A stretch of 64,000 nucleotides of DNA. Source: Pseudovibrio ascidiaceicola (GTDB lineage: Bacteria > Pseudomonadota > Alphaproteobacteria > Rhizobiales > Stappiaceae). Where the stretch lies: assembly GCF_900114245.1 (NCBI RefSeq), contig NZ_FOSK01000016.1, forward strand, positions 1-64,000, in the 5' to 3' direction. The translations under genes and the position numbers were made by a program. Below the pieces are notes generated by a model that worked only from the letters and a program-made list of their open reading frames with translations, made no database searches and was not told where the DNA came from. Shown piece by piece: positions 45,491-53,531 of this stretch. Positions within the stretch are counted from its first letter, which is position 1, and every line of letters starts with the position of its first letter.

Positions 45491-46252
45491 ATGTCCACGG
45501 AAGACCTGACAAAAGAAGTCAAAGTTGAGCGAGCGGAAGAAAACAACAACCCGGCCGCTCAGCCTTTGAGGCCAAAAGACGCCTCCACACTGCTTATTCT
45601 GGATCGCAAGGACGATGGCTCCCTGCATCTGTTGATGGGCAAGCGCCACATGGCGCATAAGTTCATGCCTGGCAAATTCGTGTTCCCAGGTGGCCGTGTC
45701 GATTCTGAAGACAGCCGTGTAAGATATGTGCGCGACTATCATCCGGATGTGCTCGCCAAGCTCAACTACGACAAAAAGCAGATCAAGACAGAAAGCCGCC
45801 TGCGTGCATTGGCAATTGCTGCCATTCGCGAAACCTACGAGGAAGCAGGCCTGTTTGTTGGCACCAAAACCGAAGGCCCAAGCGAACCAGCTGGCCCGGG
45901 TTTTGAAGCTTTTGACGAGCTGGGCATCCTGCCGGATCTGGAGCCACTTCGCTACGTGGCCCGCGCAATCACCCCTCCAGGCAGAACACGACGCTTTGAT
46001 GCACGTTTCTTCGCCGTATGGGCGGACCAGATTGCACACAAGCTGGAAACCGGCATTGGACCAACAGAAGAGCTGGAAGAGCTCCAGTGGCTGCCAATTG
46101 AGCAGTGCAAAGAGCTGGACCTGCCACGCATCACACTGGCGGTCCTGACAGATCTTGAAAACCGTCTTGCCAAAGACCCGGATCTTTCTCCAGATGGCCC
46201 CGTGCCGTACTACTACTGGAAGAATGACGGCTTCGCGCGCGAAGAAATTTAG
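45491..46252 (+). CDS. NUDIX hydrolase with interrupted Nudix box
   Basis: A 253-residue protein resembling the NUDT19/CoA-diphosphatase-like group. The Nudix box is split: GGRVDSEDSRVR at about residues 67-78, then a roughly 30-residue insertion, then AIAAIRETYEEAGLFVG at about 112-128, the REXXEEXG core intact. This interrupted layout is known for a subgroup of Nudix proteins. The substrate is unknown. AGGTAAGG precedes the ATG and the gene overlaps the operon end of topA-rnr-DUF983 order. Confidence 0.85.
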   Translation: MSTEDLTKEVKVERAEENNNPAAQPLRPKDASTLLILDRKDDGSLHLLMGKRHMAHKFMPGKFVFPGGRVDSEDSRVRYVRDYHPDVLAKLNYDKKQIKTESRLRALAIAAIRETYEEAGLFVGTKTEGPSEPAGPGFEAFDELGILPDLEPLRYVARAITPPGRTRRFDARFFAVWADQIAHKLETGIGPTEELEELQWLPIEQCKELDLPRITLAVLTDLENRLAKDPDLSPDGPVPYYYWKNDGFAREEI

Positions 46253-46264
46253 TTCTGATTACCC

Positions 46265-46316
46265 AAGGCGCAACAAACATATATCGCTACGATACTATGT
46301 GTTGCGCCTTGCACTT
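46265..46316 (+). terminator. Nested 46-nt hairpin terminating the Nudix transcript
   Basis: Three stacked stems: AAGGCGCAAC/GTTGCGCCTT, ACATA/TATGT and TATCG/CGATA with a CTA triloop, about 20 base pairs in total with two small bulges, followed by GCACTTTTCC. Starts 13 bases after the Nudix stop. Confidence 0.75.
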
Positions 46317-46334
46317 TTCCTGATAGAAGCATTT

Positions 46335-46409
46335 AGAGCGTATCCCCGAAACCAGATCTGGTTTTCGGACAAGAACGCGCATGAAAACACAGTTTTAGAA
46401 CGTGATGCG
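46335..46409. repeat. Intergenic palindromic repeat of alphaproteobacterial type
   Basis: AGAGCGTATCCCCGAAACC, then a 16-bp perfect palindrome AAACCAGATCTGGTTT at 46349-46364, TTCGGACAAGAACGCG, and a right part TTTTAGAACGTGATGCG. The arrangement recalls the abundant intergenic repeat of Hyphomicrobiales with the consensus-like GAGC..TCCCGAAAA..GGTTTTCGGA..AT. A decayed half lies near 13865. Family membership is from memory. Confidence 0.5.
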
Positions 46410-46477
46410 TGAACGTATATGAGCGCAACACGGACAAAAACACTTGCTCATAACGAGCTTGAAACGCAGTTGTGTAA

Positions 46478-47659
46478 ATGCTTCAGACATCGGGCGCCTT
46501 AGCCAACTCCCTCTCACCGAAACAGGTTCGCGGCATCATTGCGGCCATCGCAGCTATTACAGCTGTTGGCCTCTCCCTGTCAGCAAGCCTGCCACTGCTT
46601 GCACTCACGCTCGAGTATCGCGGTGTCAGCGACACCTGGATCGGCATCAACACCGCATTCTCCGGCGTTGCCTCCATTGTTGCCACTCCGGTCGGGCCCT
46701 ATCTCGCACGCAGACTGGGCACGCCTCAGGCGCTTCTGATCAGCCTGTTGGTCGCAGGTTTCTCCCTACCCTTCTTCTTTGTCCTCGAAAACTTCTGGGC
46801 ATGGTTCCCGCTCCGCCTATTGTTCCACGGCGCAACAACGTCGGCTTTCATTCTCTCCGAGTTCTGGATCAACGCACTGGCACCTTCAAAGCACAGAGGC
46901 TTCCTCATGGGCGTTTACGCCACTGTGCTGGCACTGGGCTTTGCTTCAGGGCCTCTGGTACTTGCATTTGCTGGCACAATAGGTGCGCTCCCATTCCTGC
47001 TGGCAGGCGCGGGCATCGTTATTGCAGCCTTACCAGTACTGATTGGCTTCAACGCTGCACCGAGAATCGAAAGCGAAGCAACCTCAAAGCTCTATGCATT
47101 TTTGTGGATAGCTCCAGCTGCCACATTCGCCGGATTTGTCTTCGGAGCTGTGGAACAATCCGGCATCTCCCTGCTTCCATTGTTTGGTCTCAAGATCGGC
47201 CTGACGGCGCAAACCGGAACCCTGCTCGTCTCTGCAATGGCTGCCGGCAACATGGTGCTGCAGATCCCACTGGGTATGCTCTCTGATCGCATGAACCGCC
47301 GTCATCTCCTAATCTATTGCGGAGCCTTTGGCGTCATCGGCGCACTGCTTATGATCCCACTCTCCGGCAGTTTTTATGGCATCTGCGCTCTTCTCTTTGT
47401 CTGGGGCGGCGTCGTGGCCGGGCTCTATACAGTTGGCCTCACACACCTTGGCGCACGCTTTGATGGGGCCAATCTGGCCTCCGCCAATGCGGCCTTCGTT
47501 CTCATGTATTCCATTGGCCAGTTGGTGGGTCCTGCCAGCACCGGACTTGCTCTTTCCGCGTGGGGTGCGGACGGACTACCACTGGTATTTGCAGGATTCT
47601 TGGGCGCATATGTAATTATATGCCTGATAAGGGGGACAAGACTCGGCTCAGCGCCCTAA
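46478..47659 (+). CDS. MFS transporter
   Basis: A 393-residue inner-membrane transporter with about 12 hydrophobic segments. The N-terminal half contains SDTWIGINTAFSGVASIVAT and the loop motif PYLARRLGTPQALLIS; the second half has IPLGMLSDRMNRRHLLIYCG. It belongs to the YcaD/YbfB-like drug or metabolite exporters, but no substrate can be given. Preceded by the palindromic repeat, so it has its own promoter. The rpmG promoter begins just past its stop. Confidence 0.85.
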   Translation: MLQTSGALANSLSPKQVRGIIAAIAAITAVGLSLSASLPLLALTLEYRGVSDTWIGINTAFSGVASIVATPVGPYLARRLGTPQALLISLLVAGFSLPFFFVLENFWAWFPLRLLFHGATTSAFILSEFWINALAPSKHRGFLMGVYATVLALGFASGPLVLAFAGTIGALPFLLAGAGIVIAALPVLIGFNAAPRIESEATSKLYAFLWIAPAATFAGFVFGAVEQSGISLLPLFGLKIGLTAQTGTLLVSAMAAGNMVLQIPLGMLSDRMNRRHLLIYCGAFGVIGALLMIPLSGSFYGICALLFVWGGVVAGLYTVGLTHLGARFDGANLASANAAFVLMYSIGQLVGPASTGLALSAWGADGLPLVFAGFLGAYVIICLIRGTRLGSAP

Positions 47660-47665
47660 TGCATC

Positions 47666-47693
47666 TTGACTTTAGCCCTGTGATTAGTAATGT
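47666..47693 (+). promoter_or_regulatory. Candidate rpmG promoter
   Basis: TTGACT (47666-47671) and TAATGT (47688-47693) are 16 bases apart, about 130 bases before the rpmG start. The leader between contains a GCACCCT/AGGGTGC stem (47726-47757), which might be a ribosomal protein autoregulation site; this is a suggestion only. Confidence 0.35.
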
Positions 47694-47822
47694 GCGCGCT
47701 GAATTCCCAAAGTTTCCCCGGAAGCGCACCCTACCCGAAGCGAAGGTGTGAGGGTGCCACCGGGACAAACTAAACAACCGGCCACTTCTTAAAAAGGCCG
47801 AAAACAGACAGGATCCTTAGCG

Positions 47823-47990
47823 ATGGCCAAGGCGACCACCATTAAGATCAAGCTGCAGTCCACTGCGGACACCGGCTACTTCTACGTGACTAAAAAGAAC
47901 TCCCGCACCATGACCGAAAAAATGGTGAAGCGTAAATACGACCCAGTCGTAAAGAAGCACGTTGAGTTCAAGGAAACCAAGATCAAGTAA
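47823..47990 (+). CDS. rpmG: 50S ribosomal protein L33
   Basis: A 55-residue ribosomal protein that begins [20 protein letters not shown] and continues with [20 protein letters not shown] and [13 protein letters not shown], the bL33 pattern without the zinc cysteines, as usual in alphaproteobacteria. Its length is standard. The ATG follows AGGATCCTTAGCG. A very strong terminator lies 24 bases after the stop, so it is a single-gene transcript. Confidence 0.95.
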   Translation: MAKATTIKIKLQSTADTGYFYVTKKNSRTMTEKMVKRKYDPVVKKHVEFKETKIK

Positions 47991-48013
47991 GTCTTGGCTT
48001 CATCTGAATTTTC

Positions 48014-48049
48014 AAAAAAAGGCGTTTGCAGTCTGCAAGCGCCTTTTTT
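48014..48049 (+). terminator. Rho-independent terminator of rpmG
   Basis: AAAAAAGGCG-T-TTGCA pairs with TGCAA-G-CGCCTTTTTT around a 3-base loop, one of the strongest stems in the window. Confidence 0.95.
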
Positions 48050-48163
48050 GTATGCATACTCATGAGCGCACCCTCACAGCACTCGCCTTCAGCACTCAAA
48101 CGCAAGTAAGAATCGCTAACTAACCCTCCGATGACAACTCGTCTGCGAGCCTGAACCACTCAA

Positions 48164-48219
48164 TTGTCAGGGGTAGACAACATTTCCTCACACAAGAGGA
48201 AATGGACTGAGTATAGTCC
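48164..48219 (+). ncRNA. Candidate structured RNA: three consecutive hairpins
   Basis: Stem 1 TTGTC/GACAA (48164-48180), stem 2 CATTTCCTC/GAGGAAATG (48181-48204, 9 bp perfect), stem 3 GACT/AGTC (48205-48218) follow each other without spacers. Strand is arbitrary since the pairing works on both. Confidence 0.4.
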
Positions 48220-48435
48220 CCTCAACACGGTCAATTCCGTTTCAAATTCAATGAGAACTGACCATCACGATCACTTTGACACATAAGAAAACTGCCCAGA
48301 CTGAATGACTCATCACACCAATTACACGCCTCAGGCAACCTCTCCACACACCAACTCTGGCATAGACGCACAGAATCCAGCGCAAACAGCGCCAGCACAT
48401 GCTTGCGAGCGTCAACCCTTAGAGATTTGGAAGAA

Positions 48436-48600
48436 GTGGTGGCCGGCGAGAACCGGATGACACGAGGAGGCCACTCAGAACCCGCTTACTCGCCGGCCAA
48501 CCCCACGGACCCAGGAGATGCGGCGGACCTGAGCGCTCCGTAGGGAAACTATGAAGCAGTATTGCCGGGACTTTTTCAATCAACCAAAGGCCAATACTGC
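48436..48600 (+). ncRNA. Candidate structured RNA with 14-bp GC-rich stem
   Basis: GTGG + GGCCGGCGAG (48436-48450) pairs with CTCGCCGGCC + CCAC (48489-48506), enclosing 38 bases; a competing TGGCC/GGCCA pairing (48440-48444 with 48469-48473) is possible. A second stem, GCAGTATTG (48556-48564) with CAATACTGC (48592-48600), follows. No coding frame. Type unknown; it does not match tmRNA, SRP or RNase P RNA as I know them. Confidence 0.4.
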
Positions 48601-48976
48601 AATTTCGCAGTCAATAATTTCATGAAGCAGATGATATCGTATATCACCATCGCAACATTTACGACTTTAGTAAAGCTTTAAGGTAATTGCGCTCCTGAAA
48701 ATGGAGGGGATTCTTCACCTATACACAACAAAAGGAAAGAAACCGCCGATTATCAAGAGGCATACGCACAGAAACCCAACAGTCCCCGCAAGACTCACTC
48801 GGTGATTTCATCTAGTTTCAAAGACCTACGACTTTTGATGAGAGTCTTTCACTCAATGAAAACTGGTAAGATCAAACAGATTACTAAAGCTTTGCTTTCT
48901 GAGGTTTGGCAAACCCACAACTTCTAGCTGAACACAATTTACCAATTAACCACAATCACAACTAATCACGGTTGTA

Positions 48977-49348
48977 TTATGTGTCCTTCAGGAACCCTGA
49001 GACCGTCTCCAGGAAGTTGCCAACAGAGATCGGCTTGGAAATGTAGGCCTCACATCCGCCCTGACGAATGCGCTCCTCATCTCCCTTCATGGCAAAAGCT
49101 GTCACCGCAATCACAGGAATGACCTTTAAGTCATCATCCTCTTTGATCCATTTGGTCACTTCAAGCCCTGAAACTTCAGGCAGCTGGATATCCATCAGGA
49201 TCAGATCCGGTTTATGTGCACGAGCGAGCTCAAGCGCTTCCATGCCATTGCGAGATTGCAAGGTCGCGTATCCATGAGCTTCAAGCAGATCGTTAAACAG
49301 CTTCATGTTGAGTTCGTTGTCTTCAACAATCAGCACGGTCTTTTGCAT
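48977..49348 (-). CDS. divK: Single-domain response regulator DivK
   Basis: A 123-residue receiver domain acting in the cell-cycle phosphorelay upstream of CtrA. It has the acidic pair in LIVEDNELN (Asp10), phospho-acceptor Asp53 in LILMDIQLP, and the late Lys in AYISKPISV. Length and motifs match Caulobacter DivK. AGGACTGAACTG precedes the ATG. It is divergent from the DUF3572 gene. In many relatives pleD directly follows divK; here a long gap does. Confidence 0.93.
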   Translation of the reverse strand: MQKTVLIVEDNELNMKLFNDLLEAHGYATLQSRNGMEALELARAHKPDLILMDIQLPEVSGLEVTKWIKEDDDLKVIPVIAVTAFAMKGDEERIRQGGCEAYISKPISVGNFLETVSGFLKDT

Positions 49349-49501
49349 CAGTTCAGTCCTGCACAGAATGCCGCCCCAAAAATGGTTTAGCCATAAATAA
49401 AGGTGTGGTGCAGCCGCGTTGCGACTGGCATTGGGACAAGTCCCACACTAAATTTCCTGCTACATAGTTAATTCGGATTCGTTTCAGAAAGGCAAACACC
49501 A

Positions 49502-49807
49502 ATGAATTTAGGCAAAACCGGCAGTTTGACCGAAGATACTGCACAGGAAATTGCAATTGGTGCCCTTACATTTCTTGGCAGCGAGCCTGAACAGCTCGGT
49601 CGCTTCCTGTCTTTAGCCGGGATCGGACCTCAAGAGATTCGCGATGCAGCAGCCGAGCCGGGCTTCCTGGCAGGTGTCCTTGAATTCCTGATGCAGGACG
49701 AGCAACTGCTGCTGGCCTACACTGAGAGTGTCGGCGTCCGCCCGACCATGATTGCTGCTGCCCATCTTAAACTTGCTGGAGGCGTAGATTTCCTTGCCCA
49801 ACATTGA
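49502..49807 (+). CDS. DUF3572 protein
   Basis: A 101-residue helical protein with DTAQEIAIGALTFLGSEPE, FLSLAGIGPQEIRDAAAEPG and VLEFLMQDEQLLLAY, characteristic of DUF3572. The family is restricted mainly to alphaproteobacteria and sits next to divK and dinB; its function is unknown. The next gene overlaps its 3' end by 14 bases, so they are co-translated. Confidence 0.88.
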   Translation: MNLGKTGSLTEDTAQEIAIGALTFLGSEPEQLGRFLSLAGIGPQEIRDAAAEPGFLAGVLEFLMQDEQLLLAYTESVGVRPTMIAAAHLKLAGGVDFLAQH

Positions 49808-50474
49808 GACCGCAAACGCAAGCGCATTGCAGCAAATCAAAGAGATCGAGAAACGCGCACATCCGCTTCTCATCTGCGACGTGGACGAAGTCCTACTGCA
49901 GTTCATCCCGCACCTTGAGCGTTTCATGAAAGATCATGGCATTTCCTTCAAGGAAACCGCCTACCGCCTCAAGGCAAACATGATCTACACGCAAACAGGT
50001 GAAAACCTGACAGACGATGTCTGCATGGCAGTCATTCACAACTTCTTCGAAAGCGAAGTCGGCAAGCAGGAAGCCGTCCCGCACGCAGCTGAACAGCTCG
50101 AGCGCCTGTCAAAGCTCTGCGATATCGTCATCCTGACCAATCTGCCCGGTAGCCACAACAAGTCCGCCCGAGAGAATCTTCTCACACGCCTTGGTATGGA
50201 CTATCCACTTGTCACCAACGAGGGCCCAAAAGGCGGAGCTGTCGCCGCTCTGTGCGCCGAACGGGGGCATCACCCGGTCATTTTCATTGACGACAGTCCG
50301 ACCAACATCATCTCTGTAGGCAAAAGCACCCCTCACGTTCAGCTCGTACACTTCATTGCCGATTCACGTTTCTTCGCAATCGCAGGAAATCTGCCCAACG
50401 TTGCCCTGAAGAGCAATTGCTGGAAAGAAACAGGCGATTTTATTGAAAATCTGCTGGTCACTGCGGTAAGGTAA
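49794..50474 (+). CDS. HAD-superfamily hydrolase
   Basis: A 226-residue haloacid dehalogenase-fold protein. Motif I is ICDVDEVLLQ with Asp29 and Asp31, motif II ILTNLPGS, motif III Lys in NEGPKGGAVAAL, and motif IV FIDDSPTNI. It would be a phosphatase of unknown substrate. It starts with TTG, overlapping the DUF3572 gene by 14 bases, and precedes an unknown gene and dinB, so the cluster reads as an operon. Confidence 0.8.
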   Translation: MPNIETANASALQQIKEIEKRAHPLLICDVDEVLLQFIPHLERFMKDHGISFKETAYRLKANMIYTQTGENLTDDVCMAVIHNFFESEVGKQEAVPHAAEQLERLSKLCDIVILTNLPGSHNKSARENLLTRLGMDYPLVTNEGPKGGAVAALCAERGHHPVIFIDDSPTNIISVGKSTPHVQLVHFIADSRFFAIAGNLPNVALKSNCWKETGDFIENLLVTAVR

Positions 50475-50520
50475 GATCACGGCTGCACGTGAACCTTTCA
50501 CAAAACCAGAGAACCCAAGC

Positions 50521-50940
50521 GTGGAACAACTTTCAAGCACGACCCTCCAGTATTTTCTGGAACGTTTCGGACATTTAAGCGGAGCGATATTGCAAAGTGC
50601 CCTGTTCACCTCCGGGGTATCCGGTGGCCCTGGCTCCATGCTTCTGGAGTTTGCCGCAAGAGACTCCCAACGCCCAACAACCTCTCCGCAAGGTGCCATC
50701 AGCAAGCTGAGGATCAGAATCGAAGAGAGTCTGGAGTTCAATCTCCATGAACCGGGCGGCGGGGCTTACACCACGATCAAACACCCTATTGTCGGCATGT
50801 TTTTGCAAGACAAGTTTTTCCTGAACTTTGATCCCGTCAATTCAAAAGACTGGACCATCGAGGAATGGGACAAAGACCAGATGCGCAATTCAGTGTTTTA
50901 TGTGGCTGGTGCGCGAATTTCCTGGGAGATTGAGGACTAG
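50521..50940 (+). CDS. Conserved hypothetical protein upstream of dinB
   Basis: A 139-residue soluble protein with GTG start at 50521. There is no signal peptide or membrane segment. The N-terminal half has helix-like LQYFLERFGHL and a Gly-rich loop (TSGVSGGPGSMLLEFAARD); the C-terminal half has strand-like segments (PIVGMFLQDKFFLNF, NSVFYVAGARISWEIED). I do not recognise a family. It lies 46 bases after the HAD gene and 55 before dinB on the same strand. Confidence 0.55.
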   Translation: MEQLSSTTLQYFLERFGHLSGAILQSALFTSGVSGGPGSMLLEFAARDSQRPTTSPQGAISKLRIRIEESLEFNLHEPGGGAYTTIKHPIVGMFLQDKFFLNFDPVNSKDWTIEEWDKDQMRNSVFYVAGARISWEIED

Positions 50941-50995
50941 GTCATGCTACAGACCCAGCATCTGACATCCGAAAACAACCCAAGGCCTGGTTTCC

Positions 50996-52294
50996 ATGGC
51001 AACTGAGGCCACCGCACCTCTAAAAGCACTCTGCAGAGACTGTACACACAGGTTCCGGGCAGACCTGACGCGCTGCCCTAAATGCGGCAGTCCGCGCATC
51101 CTTGCCCATGCAGAACTGGATACACTCGAAATCGCTCACATCGACTGCGATGCCTTTTATGCGTCCGTCGAAAAGCGCGAGAACCCTGAACTTGCGGATC
51201 GCCCTGTCATTGTCGGCGGAGGTCAGCGCGGTGTTGTCTCCGCAGCGTGCTACATCGCCCGCATTTACGGCGTGCGCTCTGCCATGCCCATGTTCAAAGC
51301 TCTTGATGCCTGCCCGGATGCCGTTGTTATCAAGCCGCGCATGGATCTGTACTCTCAGGTTGGCCGCCAAATTCGTGAAGAGATGGAAAAACTCACACCA
51401 CTCGTTGAGCCCCTGTCCATTGATGAAGCCTTCCTGGACCTCTCCGGCACGCAGAAACTGCACGGCGCTACACCAGCTGAACTGCTCGTCCGGTTTGTGA
51501 GTAAGATCCAGACAGAACTCAGGCTCTCAGTCTCCGTCGGCCTTGCTCCCAACAAGTTCCTCGCCAAAATCGCCTCAGACTTGGACAAGCCCCGCGGCTT
51601 TTCTGTCATTGGCGATGCAGAGAAGAAAGAATTCCTCGCAAAGCAACCAACCAGTGTCATCTGGGGTGTAGGCAAAGTGTTTCAGGGTAAGCTGGAGCGG
51701 GACGGCATCAAAACCATCGGCCAACTACAACTCAAAGACCCGATAGACCTTGCCCGCAAATACGGCGCCATGGGCCTGCGCCTCGCAAAGTTGTGTCAGG
51801 GAGAGGATGACCGGCACGTCTCCTCAAACAGAGGCGCGAAAAGCATCAGTGGCGAGACCACATTCAACACGGACGTTTCTGACGTCACCCAGCTTTCAAA
51901 GAGCCTTTGGGCGCTGACCGAGAAGGTCTCCTATCGCACCAAGAAAGCGGAAAAATCCGGCAGGTCTGTCACTTTGAAGCTCAAGACCGCAGACTTCAAA
52001 ACCATCACCCGCTCTCGCATGCTGCACGATCCCACCCAGTTGGCCGACAAGATCTTCCGCACAGCAGACGATCTGCTGCACAACGTGGCTGACGGCAAAA
52101 TGCGGTTCCGTCTCATTGGCGTAGGGATTGGAGATTTAGGTCCGGCAGATCAGGCCGACCCGGAAGACCTGCTGGACGAGCAGGCCGAAAAACGTGCCAA
52201 AGCAGAACGGGCAATGGATGCCCTGCGCGGAAAATTCAAAGACAGTTCAGTCGTCTCTCTTGGCCGGTCCATAAAAGCACCCGGCAAGCGCTGA
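50996..52294 (+). CDS. dinB: DNA polymerase IV with N-terminal zinc ribbon
   Basis: A 432-residue Y-family translesion polymerase. A zinc ribbon is formed by Cys13, Cys16, Cys27 and Cys30 ahead of the usual start of the palm domain, [15 protein letters not shown]. The catalytic [11 protein letters not shown] and the thumb helix-hairpin-helix region ([20 protein letters not shown]) follow, then the little-finger domain. The zinc-ribbon form is known in alphaproteobacteria. AAGGCCTGGTTTCC lies before the ATG. The 3' end abuts the convergent eipB with one base between. Confidence 0.92.
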   Translation: MATEATAPLKALCRDCTHRFRADLTRCPKCGSPRILAHAELDTLEIAHIDCDAFYASVEKRENPELADRPVIVGGGQRGVVSAACYIARIYGVRSAMPMFKALDACPDAVVIKPRMDLYSQVGRQIREEMEKLTPLVEPLSIDEAFLDLSGTQKLHGATPAELLVRFVSKIQTELRLSVSVGLAPNKFLAKIASDLDKPRGFSVIGDAEKKEFLAKQPTSVIWGVGKVFQGKLERDGIKTIGQLQLKDPIDLARKYGAMGLRLAKLCQGEDDRHVSSNRGAKSISGETTFNTDVSDVTQLSKSLWALTEKVSYRTKKAEKSGRSVTLKLKTADFKTITRSRMLHDPTQLADKIFRTADDLLHNVADGKMRFRLIGVGIGDLGPADQADPEDLLDEQAEKRAKAERAMDALRGKFKDSSVVSLGRSIKAPGKR

Positions 52295-52295
52295 A

Positions 52296-53225
52296 CTAAC
52301 GCAGCTGCTCTTTTTTGATCGCCCCTGCAAACGGTGCGCTCACTTCCTCTTCAAGCACCACTGAGCTTCCGCAAGTACTGACATGCACCATAGGCTTCAG
52401 GTCCAGCTCAACCAAAGCACCTTCCAGTTCAAAAACCCCATAATTCAGGTTCATGCTTCTGGAGACCCCATTTTCATGAAGTACTGTCCGCAACTGGTAA
52501 TCCGGCGTCCGTTCACCGCGCGCACCATCGCTTAAGTTGAAGTAGGCAATAGAAACCGGCCAGGCATCTGCATCTCCAAGTGCGTTCGGTAAGGAAAGCT
52601 GATCTGAGCGCTGTGACAATGGATCAGCCAGTTTGCGGCCAACAACAGTGGTTGCCTCAAACAACTGCTCACCGGTAACACTGCCATCATACAACTTGGA
52701 AACCATAAAGTGCTGCCCACCCGCAGCGCCATCAATCACGCTGTGCAGATGCTGCAGCGGGAACATGATGGAGCCATCAAAGCTCAACTTCTTCTCATCC
52801 GGCCCGCTCAAGTCCACATCCACCTTGGAACTTTGATGCTCCGCAGTGCCTTGTGCCTGTTCCGCCAAAAAATCATCAATGAAGGTTTTGTAGGCAAACG
52901 AAAGTTGAGAATTGTCCGGCGCTTCAAAATAGGTGCTGCGCAGGTCCGTGATCGTCTCCTGCCCCTCGTCATCAACACTCATCACCACAAAGCGCAGGTC
53001 CACAGTAAATCCATCACAAACAGAACCGGAGAGCTCATAGACCATACGCCCGTTCACATCAGAGATGTCCGCTCCATTTTGGGCGCTCGACAATCTCATG
53101 TCATAAACGGCTTTGTGAGGCTGAAGATCGGCGGCACTGCTCAACGAGGGAAGCAGAAGAGAACTCAAAGTGAGGGAAGAACCTGCAATCCCGCAAAGAC
53201 AATGTCCCAAGCGTAGTTTCAGCAT
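52296..53225 (-). CDS. eipB: Cell envelope integrity protein EipB (DUF1849)
   Basis: A 309-residue periplasmic protein with a signal peptide (hydrophobic IAGSSLTLSSLLLPSLSSA). In Brucella, EipB is a beta-sheet protein with a conserved disulfide, needed for envelope integrity. Here the two matching cysteines are Cys70 (SGSVCDGFTVDL) and Cys285 (HVSTCGSSVV), close to the Brucella positions as I recall them. GGAGGTTTT precedes the ATG at 53225. Full length and not truncated. Confidence 0.85.
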   Translation of the reverse strand: MLKLRLGHCLCGIAGSSLTLSSLLLPSLSSAADLQPHKAVYDMRLSSAQNGADISDVNGRMVYELSGSVCDGFTVDLRFVVMSVDDEGQETITDLRSTYFEAPDNSQLSFAYKTFIDDFLAEQAQGTAEHQSSKVDVDLSGPDEKKLSFDGSIMFPLQHLHSVIDGAAGGQHFMVSKLYDGSVTGEQLFEATTVVGRKLADPLSQRSDQLSLPNALGDADAWPVSIAYFNLSDGARGERTPDYQLRTVLHENGVSRSMNLNYGVFELEGALVELDLKPMVHVSTCGSSVVLEEEVSAPFAGAIKKEQLR

Positions 53226-53531
53226 AAAACCTCCGATCATGTCGGAACAAAAGACACGTGGGCATGCCTCTCTTCCATCGTTGAAGAGTGCATAAACGCC
53301 ACCGCCAACGCAAACATTCCGCCAAGGAAATCAGTGCTAGGGTAAATCTTTCAAATTAGATACACGTTTCCCACGTAGACAACGCCCCATGCACTCTTGC
53401 AACCATAGTGATTCTAATGTGAGTCTGCGCCTCACCTTGCAGACCACGGCTTCGTGAAGAGATAAACTCTTGAGTTTTCGTGGATTTGCATCACTTATTG
53501 CAAAAGAACATTCCGACCGGAGGGAAAACGA
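53226..53531. other. Divergent intergenic region eipB / RidA gene
   Basis: Promoter region for both neighbours. It contains the symmetric AAACTC-TT-GAGTTT at 53464-53477, about 55 bases before the RidA-type gene, a possible operator. No gene is supported. Confidence 0.4.

Larger units (their letters stand above)
47991..48976. other. 986-base non-coding gap rpmG-divK with multiple stem-loops
   Basis: No frame over 60 residues exists on either strand. pleD would be expected here next to divK, but no trace is seen. The region holds the rpmG terminator, three back-to-back hairpins at 48164-48219, a GC-rich long stem at 48436-48506, a 9-bp stem at 48556-48600, and dyads GATAT-CGT-ATATC (48633-48645) and CTTTA-G-TAAAG / TAAAGCTTTA (48665-48680). 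TAAAGCTTT recurs near 48889-48897. Confidence 0.6.
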
